This document shows, piece after piece, positions 56,399 through 64,000 of a stretch of 64,000 nucleotides of DNA. Source of the DNA: Fagopyrum homotropicum (Eukaryota > Streptophyta > Magnoliopsida > Caryophyllales > Polygonaceae); contig BSWB01000001.1 of NCBI GenBank assembly GCA_033239125.1, forward strand, positions 164,137,481 to 164,201,480. Reading direction: 5' to 3'. Numbering within the stretch: the stretch's first letter is position 1; every line of letters starts with the position of its first letter. The notes below the pieces were generated by a model that saw nothing but the letters and a program-made list of their open reading frames with translations, was not told where the DNA came from and did not search any database. The position numbers and the translations under genes were made by a program.

Positions 56399-56826
56399 CT
56401 AGTGTATTACCCGCACTTTGTGCGAGTTCAGTTTTAATAAATATTTAATGCTTAGAGATTTATATGTATATTTCTGTAAAATAAAAATTCAAAAAATAAA
56501 ATTATAATTAATATTATGATTTTTAATTCTCTTTTAAGTATTTATGTCTTCTATTAATATTATGATTTTTAATTCTCTTTTAAGTATTTATCTCTTCTAA
56601 TTAATTATATTTTTAAATTGATTTGTTAAGATATACTTGTTGGTAAAAAAATCGTAAAAATTTAAAAACTATTTTTATAAAAATATTTTTTTAAATATTT
56701 TTTTATAAATTTATAAATTAATTTTTAATTTATATTAACATTTATAAATCACTTTTTAAAATAATTTTTTTGGCTTCGAAAAACCTGACGTTAATACGTG
56801 GCAATAGAGGTTTATGCTCTAATAGA
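56399..56826 (-). mobile_element. Non-autonomous Helitron
   Basis: Minus strand: starts TCTATTAGAGCATAAACCTC, ends with a hairpin (CTCGCAC-AAA-GTGCGGG) and TAATACACTAG, placed between A and T. At 428 bp it is the same family as 63315 and 63613. Confidence 0.9.
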
Positions 56827-56939
56827 TATAATATGGAATTAGAGCTCCCAGATCCCTACTACTCAATCGAATAGATCCTGTGAATCAGATAACCATATAC
56901 AAAGGATCTTTTTTTTTTTATAACTAGTGATCATTTGTT

Positions 56940-57340
56940 TTTTTTGAAAAATTAATTGTATTAAGAAGGAAGTATAGGTTACAAGATTGCAAAACAAAAC
57001 AAAATCAAGTTCAATAGCAGTGATCAGCACATGATCAAGAGCGTATGGAGTGTGGATGAGGGGGCCAAAGGGCCATGAGAGTCAAGGTCAGGGGAGAGGT
57101 ATGTTCAGGAAGAAGGCCATGTCACGAGATAGGGGCGACTTGTCCTTCCAATTGTGGGTGAAGTGTGTCTTCACACTACGAATGATCATCCCAGCGCAAT
57201 CAATTGGGGTGATGAAGGTATGATTGTAGATCAAGTTATTTCTGGCGGCCCATATGTGATAGAGGAAAGCAACAATCGCAGCGATCCTGACGCAGTCCAT
57301 AGGAAGAAGCTTAGTCATGGACCAAGAGGCCATCCAGGGC
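56940..57340 (-). mobile_element. 5'-truncated LINE with 16-bp target duplication
   Basis: A T-run from 56940 is the poly(A) tail. The minus strand reads WMASWSMTKLLPMDCVRIAA, then VKTHFTHNWKDKSPLSRDMA and a stop. CTAGTGATCATTTGTT occurs on both sides (56924-56939 and 57341-57356), a clear LINE target duplication. Confidence 0.95.
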
Positions 57341-57356
57341 CTAGTGATCATTTGTT

Positions 57357-58026
57357 GATAGAAAAGAAAGGAGGATGTTTTGTTAATCTTGTAACTGATA
57401 CATCACTTACACTAACAAACTTCTCAAAACCTAATCTAGATATTTGTAATATTTTCAAATCAAGGCTGCAACCTTTGCATGAATTTATCAACATACACAA
57501 TTTAAGTTTAATAAAAAACCATTTTTTTAATTTTATCATTGAAAAGACTAAAATATTTAATATATAATGACTTAGGGATTGATACAAAACCGAAACGAGT
57601 GTGTGGGTAGAAATTAGGTGAAATCCAAAATTGGAATAGAATAATAGTTGACCTAATCTAATAGTTGAAATTTGATTGAGATTATAAATTAAATTTTGAG
57701 ATGAAAATACATTAATTTTATAAAATAATGGCCAATTCCCAACTTTCCCATAATTAAAAAATGGATAAAATAATTGAGAATCAAACCTTTTTTTTGCTAA
57801 TGGGTTTAAGTTATTTGAAACCGATTATTTCAAACCAACACTTATGTGTTGGGGAAAGACTTTTATAGAGTTTAGATATGCATATAAAGTAATAAAGAAT
57901 CTTACAAAATCAATGAGATAATAAATTCTTTTAAAATCAACAAACTTTTAAATATTATAGGAATTTTATGAAAAATTTAAATCCTAATTAAATACCAAAA
58001 GATTTATATAAACTTTTAAAAATCTA
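57357..58026. other. AT-rich intergenic sequence
   Basis: No gene is supported. The frame at 57154-57567 runs through the LINE and beyond and is fortuitous. Confidence 0.45.
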
Positions 58027-58541
58027 CTAGTTCATATCCCGCACCTTGTGCGGGTATATTTAAATATTGATGGATCTTTACAAGCGGATCTCGAAATATC
58101 TATATGCGAGTAGGTAAGTGAGAAGAAAGACGGAAGGGAAGAGACTTTGAAAAACGTGGAGGATAACCTGAAAATTTAGACGAATCAGCTTTGAAAAATC
58201 CGATCTTCAAATAATCACAACCTTGAAAGATGTGGAGGAGAATTAAAACGTACAAGAGAAATTTAGGTTTTATGATCGACCAACATAAATTGTGGAATTA
58301 GTAGATTTTGTTAGAATTTGATATTTTTTTTTTAATTTGATAAAACGTAGAAGAGAAGTTTAGAACGTGATAAACTTAACTTTTTGGATTATTTTTTTAA
58401 AAGATTAGTTAAAAAAGATTTGTTTTAGATTTTGTTTTAGTAAAAAAAAAAATTTATTGGATTAATTCTTGATTTAGTAAAATATTTAATCCGAAAAAAT
58501 GTCAACATTAGTGTAATCTACTTTAGTAGTACATATATAGA
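58027..58541 (-). mobile_element. Non-autonomous Helitron
   Basis: Minus strand: starts TCTATATATGTACTACTAAAG and ends CCCGCACAAGGTGCGGG then ATATGAACTAG. At 515 bp, its 5' end is like that at 32320-32817, so these two form one subfamily. Confidence 0.88.
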
Positions 58542-58767
58542 TATTAAATACCCATACACTTTTAAACTTCAAAAAAAAAATTCCTTTAAATTCTTATTTG
58601 AATACACCTTTTAATACACGACATGAGAATTCAAACTAATTTAAAATAAAAAGATGTTTGGACTATGAGTTATGGGCTAAACCGTACTCACAAACCAACT
58701 TTGAAGCCCAAACAAAGCCCATTTCAATTTTTTTTTAGGCTGCATATACTTTTAACGCAATAAATAA

Positions 58768-58952
58768 TTTGAAATAATTTGATTTATTAGACTTTTTCTA
58801 ATTTTGTGTTTAGTAAATGTACTCCTTGAAAAAAGAGTGTGTAGAATTTAAAAATAAATACAAAAGGTTGGGGTATATTTATTTAATTGAAACATTAAAA
58901 AGTCTAGTTACTACTACAGTTTTTTAAAAAGGCCTAGTTACCAAAATTGCCC
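58768..58952. mobile_element. Short MULE-type MITE, copy d, inverted
   Basis: The reverse complement of copies a and c: ACTTTTTCTAATTTTGTGTT to GGCCTAGTTACCAAAATTGC-CC. AT-rich flanks TAAATAATT and TAAATATTT may be the eroded duplication. Confidence 0.72.
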
Positions 58953-58969
58953 TAAATATTTTTGTCAAA

Positions 58970-59400
58970 AAACATTACCCACGTAGATAAAAATTATCTA
59001 TAATCACCCAATTTTATCTTTCTTTATAACTTTAAAATAAGAATATCAAAATCAAACTTTTCTAACTTGATAAAGATTTTGTTATCCAATAATACAAAAG
59101 ATAATAATTATTGTGTTAAACTTTAATTTTGTAATATAATTATTAATTATCGTGTTAAAAACTACTTTCCATAAATAATATACTTTTAACATAATAAATA
59201 TTATGTCAAAACACATCACCCACATAGATAAATTTTTATTATCTTTATACTTAGCAATCAAATTTTACTTTCCTTATAAACTTGAAATAACAATATCAAA
59301 ATTTAACCTTTCCAACAAGATATAGATTTTGTTTTCCAATAATATAAAAGATAACAATCTTATTCTTATATGATATAAATTCATGTTTAACTCTTCTTGA
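58970..59400 (+). promoter_or_regulatory. Tandemly duplicated promoter of RING-H2 gene 2
   Basis: Two units repeat the same order of words: ACCCACGTAGATAAAAATTA / ACCCACATAGATAAATTTTT, then TCTTTCTTTATAACTT / ACTTTCCTTATAAACTT, AATATCAAAAT, TAGATTTTGTT-like text and CCAATAATACAAAAGATAA. CCATAAATAATATACTTTTA also occurs upstream of RING gene 1 near 50810, so part of the promoter is shared by the paralogs. Confidence 0.6.
59374..59380 (+). promoter_or_regulatory. TATA box of RING-H2 gene 2
   Basis: TATAAAT lies about 72 bp before the ATG at 59452. Two short upstream frames (59383-59400 and 59399-59413) follow and could reduce translation if they are in the mRNA. Confidence 0.5.
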
Positions 59401-59451
59401 TGTTATTCGGTTAACCTCTTCCGTTCCACGATTTCTTCCATTGACAAGAGA

Positions 59452-60099
59452 ATGGAAGATGTCTATTTTGATGGGTGTAGTTTTATCACAGATGCTAATG
59501 ATGAAGCTTCCGGTTACTCATATCGGATCTCACTTACGGATCAGCCGCTAGTTTCCACCAACCACATCGATGGGTTGAATATCACGTACGAGTGCCATAT
59601 CTTGCGTGACGATCGGGTTTGCATGACTTATGACCTTCAGATATCCGGCGTAATCGCTGAACACCGCAGGGACTTCATCCGCCGGAAACTCAAAGACGAG
59701 GTCGGTGTTCCCTCTAGTGCCCTCAACGATACGCTCGCGCTCATCTATGAGTTATACTGCTGCCGGACGCAATCTGCAGTCACGAAAATAGAAGCGCACG
59801 TCCGGATTGAGACGTATCATACGATTGGTTACGAGGATGGGACGGATTGGGTGTTGGCGGAGGAAGATTCCTTGAGGCCAACTCCGGCGAGTAGAGAAGC
59901 CGTGGAAGCACTCGAGAAAGTTGTGGTTGATATTAGAGAGAGGAGTTGCGTGGTTTGTTTGGAGGAGCTTTCGTTTGGGTACGAGGCTACAAAGATGCCT
60001 TGCTCTCATGTTTTTCATGGCGAATGTATCGTTAAGTGGCTCGAGAATCGGTTTGTTTGTCCGTTGTGTCGTTTCGAGTTGCCACCGGCCGCTGCCTGA
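59452..60099 (+). CDS. RING-H2 E3 ubiquitin ligase-like protein 2
   Basis: A single-exon paralog of the gene at 51094, 215 aa. RING-H2 ligands are Cys166, Cys169, Cys184, His186, His189, Cys192, Cys203 and Cys206 with the same spacing, and VKWLE keeps the E2-contact Trp. The N-terminal half keeps the pattern (SGYSYRISLT near 25, VGVPSSALNDTL, RIETYH) but is strongly diverged, as expected of a family under substrate-driven change. SREAVEALEK precedes the RING. The C-terminus is shorter than in paralog 1. No signal peptide or membrane segment was seen. A hAT-like end lies 79 bp downstream. Confidence 0.92.
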   Translation: MEDVYFDGCSFITDANDEASGYSYRISLTDQPLVSTNHIDGLNITYECHILRDDRVCMTYDLQISGVIAEHRRDFIRRKLKDEVGVPSSALNDTLALIYELYCCRTQSAVTKIEAHVRIETYHTIGYEDGTDWVLAEEDSLRPTPASREAVEALEKVVVDIRERSCVVCLEELSFGYEATKMPCSHVFHGECIVKWLENRFVCPLCRFELPPAAA

Positions 60100-60177
60100 G
60101 GGTACTACGATGGTTTAGTGTATATTCAGTCTATGACATATAGGACTTGTTTGGTAACGTAAGATTACGTATATGAT

Positions 60178-60430
60178 CAGGGTCGGCCCTGCTGCTCGGC
60201 AGCATGGCCATGGTCCGGGGCCCACTTTATTTGCGGTCCCTAATTTAAAATATATATATATATATATAATAAATTAGATTTTAAAAAAATTTATTAGTAT
60301 AAAACTTATTAATGATCAACACATGGGTTACGTGGTCTCATTTACTATGTAACACTTGACGCGTTATTTATACGAGCTCATAACATATAATTAATAAAGT
60401 TAACAACATAAAATATAGTAAAAAATGTAA
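60178..60430 (+). mobile_element. Truncated hAT-like element, left end only
   Basis: CAGGGTCGGCCCTGCTGCTC with nearby GGTCCGGGGCCCAC is a frequent start of plant hAT elements (CAGGGCCGGCCCTG type). The matching right end was not found before the Helitron sequence at 60440, so it is truncated. Confidence 0.55.
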
Positions 60431-60439
60431 TATGATAAG

Positions 60440-60483
60440 TTATTTTATTAACAAACCCGCACAAGGTGCGGGATATACACTAG
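60440..60483 (+). mobile_element. Helitron 3' terminus fused to helicase sequence
   Basis: The hairpin CCCGCAC-AAG-GTGCGGG followed by ATATACACTAG is a complete Helitron 3' end in plus orientation. It is followed at 60484 directly by coding sequence of a Helitron helicase. No Helitron 5' end was found upstream to 60178. Confidence 0.7.
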
Positions 60484-62623
60484 GGAGGATATACGACGTT
60501 GCACCTGGGTCTGGAGAGAGGTACTACTTGAGGGTTTTGCTGAATCATATTAAGGGTCCTACATGCTACGAGGAAATTCGGACAATCAACGGTACACTAT
60601 ATGCCACATTTAGGGAAGCATGTTATGCTATGGGGTTGTTGGATGAACACCAGGAATACATTGACGGTATAAAAGAAGCAAGTTTTTGGGGAACTGCTGG
60701 TTATCTTCGGAATTTATTCGTCATGTTGTATCTCTCAGGTAGCATGTCGTCGCCTCATCTGGTTTGGGCCGAAGTATGGAAGTACTTATCTGATGATATT
60801 CTTGCACGACAGAGAAGGGTGTTGTGTAATTATGGTATGCTTTCTTTCATGTATATGAATTTAATTCGAGTTTTGCATTATTTTTTCAATTTGTTTAGTA
60901 TATTTTGTACTAGGTAAGTAAACATGTTTAACTTGGTTTATTTGTACGTAGATTTGCAATTAGATGATGTCGTGCTGCAAAATTACGTCTTGGTTGAGAT
61001 AGAGAAACTTTTACAGAGGAACGACGGCAGTTTGAAGACGAATAAGTATATGCCTTATCGTGACGAAGCCTTGATTATGGAGCAGCATAATAGACTAATT
61101 CAAGATGAACTAAACTATGATCGATCCCAGTTATCTTTGGATCACGACAGATTGGTTTCCAGTTTCATCGACGAGCAGAGGGGAGAGTATGATCAGATTA
61201 TGTGTGCTGTGTCCGCTGATAAGGGGGGGGTGTTTTTTCTTTATGGATACGGTGGAACAGGAAAGACTTTTATATGGAGATCCCTTTCGGCTGGTTTGAG
61301 GAGTAAAGGTGAGATCGTTCTAACAGTTGCTTCGAGTGGTAATGCAGCTCTCTTGCTTCCAGGCGGTAGAACCGCTCATTCGAGGTTTGACATCCCAATA
61401 AATGTTGACGAAAGTTCAACATGCAACATTCGTGCAGGTATAAACCTTATTATTCAATTATTAAAACTTCTTTTTTAATATATTGTTCATATTACACTGA
61501 ACAATATATTAATGTTTTAATCTTATATGTTTAGGTACGGATCTGGTTGAGTTAGTGTCAAAGACAAAGCTGATAATATGGGATGAAGCACCCATGGTTA
61601 ACAAATGTTGTTTTGAAGCGCTCGATAGAAGTTTAAGGGACGTCATGCGATCTTATAATCCAGACTGCTCACTTCTCCCGTTTGGTGGTAAGGTTGTCGT
61701 TTTTTGTGGTGATTTTAGACAAATATTGTCTGTTGTAAGTCATGGAAGTAGACATGATATTGTCTTTGCTGCAATCAATGCATCATATTTGTGGGATCAC
61801 TGCACGGTGCTTAGATTAACTCAAAACATGAGGGTTATACGTGGAGTTACTGAATTAGAAGCTCGAAAGGCTAAGGAGTTTTCAGATTGGATATTGGGCA
61901 TTGGAGATGGCACGGAAGGTGAAAGTGTTAATGGAGAAGCTCAGATTACCATCCCCGAAGATCTCCTACTTTCAAGAAAGAGTTATTCTCGCCCCTACCA
62001 ATGAGATTGTTGAGAAGATTAATGACTATATTCTATCATTGATACCTGGAGACGTGACAGAGTACTTGAGTTCGGATAGTATATGTCCAAGCGAAGGTTC
62101 TCTTGATGATGGTTTCTACTCGAGCGAGTTCTTGAACTGCATTAAGTGTTCTGGGTTTCCGAACCATGTCTTGAGACTGAAAGTTGGAATTTCAATTATG
62201 TTGATGAGAAACATTGATCAGTTTGCAGGGTTGTGTAACGGAACCAGACTGATAGTTAGGAGACTTGGAAAACAAATCATCGAGGCAGAAATAATATCTG
62301 GGAACAATATAGGTCATAAGGTCTTCATTCCGCGAACAATTCTTACACCCACAGACTTGAAAATTCCTGTTAAATTTCGAAGGAGACAGTTCCCAGTTAT
62401 GGTATGTTTTGCTATGACTATAAATAAAAGTTAAGGTCAGTCCCTTGCACAAGTTGGAATATATTTGCCTAGACCGGTCTTCAGTCACGGCCAATTATAT
62501 GTCGCTATCTCAAGAGTGACGAGCAGGGATGGATTAAAGATTATGATATGTGACCCTAAGGGCAAGGTTCAAGATACTACAACTAATGTTGTATTTGACG
62601 AAGTTTTTCGCAACATAATTTAA
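60484..62623 (+). pseudogene. Helitron Rep/helicase pseudogene (PIF1-type helicase region)
   Basis: The sequence follows the C-terminal half of plant Helitron transposases. It starts with GRIYDVAPGSGERYYLRVLL, then (after an intron at about 60834-60951) the helicase: Walker A GYGGTGKTF, Walker B LIIWDEAP, FCGDFRQILSV, LTQNMR, ILAPTNEIVEKIN and, near 62430, MTINKS. A second intron lies at about 61437-61535. Lesions: the Rep nuclease half is missing, a deletion of roughly 100 bp shifts frame near 61968, and TAA at 62432-62434 replaces the Gln of the KSQGQ motif. The frame then reopens (VGIYLPRPVFSHGQLYVAIS) to a stop at 62621. A functional copy would unwind DNA for rolling-circle transposition. 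Confidence 0.92.
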
Positions 62624-63081
62624 GATACGTTAGAATTTCTTCTTCATTTTATTTCGTTTTCAATCAATAATATCAAGCGATCATAACCCGTCCTTGAGCT
62701 TACACTTATATAAAGTTTATCTTCTTCTCTTTTTCAAGATCGGACTGTCGCGCATGTGCTCGAGGTTTCACGTCAAAGGTTATCATCGCGATTTCTATTA
62801 TATTAAATGTACACAATTTTAAATGTTTTTTGACATTATTAATATTGTGATTTTTATAATACAGAGATATTGGACACTCTTGTCTTGGTATGCCCCGAAC
62901 TAGGTCAACAACTATGTTGTTATTATTTTTCTTATATGCGTATACTATTTAACATAAACATTCGTAATCAAATCAACAAAATATAATAAGAAAAATTAAT
63001 CTATAAAAAATTACTCATAAAAAAAAAAACTGTAAGAAATATATTTTCAAATACCCGTGCACGACACGGGCACTAAACTAG
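62624..63081 (+). mobile_element. 3' region and terminus of the decayed autonomous Helitron
   Basis: After the helicase stop comes non-coding AT-rich sequence and then the terminal hairpin CCCGTG-CACGA-CACGGG (63054-63070) followed by CACTAAACTAG, ending at 63081. The CTAG end and hairpin spacing are standard for Helitrons. The next base begins sequence of a different, shorter Helitron, so this one was inserted inside it. Confidence 0.85.
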
Positions 63082-63312
63082 TTCTCTTTTAAGTATTTAT
63101 CTCTTATAATTAGTTATATTTTTAAATTAATTTGTTAAGATATGCTTGTTGGTAAAAAAAATCCGTAAAAGTTTAAAAAGTATTTTTATAAAAATATTTA
63201 TTTAAATATTTAAAAAAATTTAGAAATCAATTTTCAATTTATAATAACATTTAGAAATCACTTATTAAAATAATTTTTTAGGCTTCGAAATAGAGACTTC
63301 TATTTTAATAGA
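63082..63312 (-). mobile_element. Right part of a short Helitron split by the autonomous copy
   Basis: TTCTCTTTTAAGTATTTATC onwards matches the interior of the Helitrons at 56399 and 63613, and the minus-strand start TCTATTAAAATAGAAG lies at 63312. Its own 3' end should lie left of the inserted element but was not found. Confidence 0.82.
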
Positions 63313-63314
63313 TA

Positions 63315-63608
63315 CTAGTGTAATACCCGCAACTTGTGCGGGTTTTGAAATTTAAGGGTTAGATTTATTATCATGTTAGTATATATATTTATACATAAAA
63401 ATAAATGAATTGATAAATAATTAGTTATCCCTTTGATGACAAATTGAACAAAAGTTTAGATAAAAAAGTGGAGGTATAATTTTGATTAATAAATATAAAA
63501 ATTTATATATTTATACAAAAAAATTGGAAATCACTATTTAAAATAATTTTTTGGGCTTCGAGGAACGTGGCGTTGACACGTGGCAATAGAGGTTTCTGCT
63601 TTAATAGA
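63315..63608 (-). mobile_element. Non-autonomous Helitron, second of the array
   Basis: The 294-bp copy starts (minus) TCTATTAAAGCAGAAACC and ends CCCGCACAAGTTGCGGG then TATTACACTAG. It is separated from the neighbours by TA on the left and TATA on the right. Confidence 0.9.
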
Positions 63609-63612
63609 TATA

Positions 63613-64000
63613 CTAGTTTATTACCCGCACTTTATGCGGGTTGAGTTTTAATAAATACTTAATACTTAGAAATTTATATGTATACTTTTGAAAAATAAAA
63701 ATTCGGAGAATAAAATTATAATCATGATTATGACTTTTAATTCTCTTTTAAGTATTTATCTTTTCTAATTAATTATATATTTAAACTGATTTGTTAAGAT
63801 ATGCTCGTTGGTAAAAAAAAATCCGTAAAAGTTTTAAAACTGTTTTTATAAAACTATTTATTTAAAAATATTTTTAAAAAATTTAGAAATCAATTTTCAA
63901 TTCATATTAACATTTAGAAATCACTTTTCATAATAATTTTTTAGGATTCGAGAAACATCGCGTTGACACGTGGCAATAGAGAGGCTTCTGCTTTAATAGA
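63613..64000 (-). mobile_element. Non-autonomous Helitron, third of the array
   Basis: The 388-bp copy runs (minus) from TCTATTAAAGCAGAAGCC at the window edge to CCCGCATAAAGTGCGGGTAA then TAAACTAG. Whether the array continues beyond 64000 cannot be seen. Confidence 0.88.

Noticed and set aside
57154..57567. 137-codon plus-strand frame
   Set aside because: It is antisense to the LINE ORF2 C-terminus and runs across the insertion border into unrelated sequence.
1..64000. CRISPR arrays, bacterial-style operons or ribosome binding sites
   Set aside because: The DNA is eukaryotic: spliced genes, plant transposons and no prokaryotic signals. Repeat arrays here are minisatellites or transposon parts without spacers.

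Overview
This is plant nuclear DNA, almost certainly from a eudicot. It is AT-rich, genes are split by GT-AG introns, and intergenic space is dominated by plant transposon families. The host genes are two heavy-metal-associated (HMA) isoprenylated proteins (HIPP), a cysteine-rich receptor-like kinase (CRK) pseudogene, a 16-exon organellar monodehydroascorbate reductase (MDAR), an R2R3-MYB closely resembling MYB103, and two intronless RING-H2 E3 ligase paralogs. From memory, Arabidopsis carries MYB103 (At1g63910), MDAR6 (At1g63940) and an HMA protein (At1g63950) next to each other on chromosome 1; the same order here suggests conserved microsynteny stretched by transposons.

Layout. 1-12 kb: two HIPP paralogs on the minus strand (2672-3431 and 10915-11612). 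Between them lies a 5'-truncated LINE interrupted by a complete TRIM retrotransposon (4915-5417) and a non-autonomous hAT element (6834-7602), then a patchwork of templated filler DNA and an LTR remnant. 12-23 kb: MITEs, a short LINE tail, and the CRK pseudogene (17388-22946), whose fourth intron holds a 1.17-kb Harbinger-like element. 23.6-28.3 kb: MDAR on the minus strand, apparently intact. 28.5-45 kb: a transposon desert with Tourist-like MITEs, a Helitron, LTR and LINE remnants, a Stowaway element holding a 2-kb hAT-like element, and a 2.6-kb Mutator-like element holding a GC-rich hAT-like dimer. 45.7-48.4 kb: MYB103-like gene. 48.9-50.5 kb: Copia fragments. 51-60 kb: the two RING-H2 genes, separated by a foldback-type element with inverted minisatellite arms, MITEs, Helitrons and an inverted gene-fragment duplication. 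60-64 kb: a decayed autonomous Helitron (PIF1-type helicase) followed by a head-to-tail series of short Helitrons.

The genes do not form an operon or obvious pathway. MDAR recycles ascorbate in organelles, MYB103 proteins act in secondary wall and lignin control, HIPPs bind metals or partner proteins at membranes, and the RING-H2 proteins are probable ubiquitin ligases. The most unusual content is structural: nested elements whose target-site duplications can be read directly, templated filler, composite elements and foldback structures. No CRISPR array, rRNA gene or canonical tRNA gene was seen.
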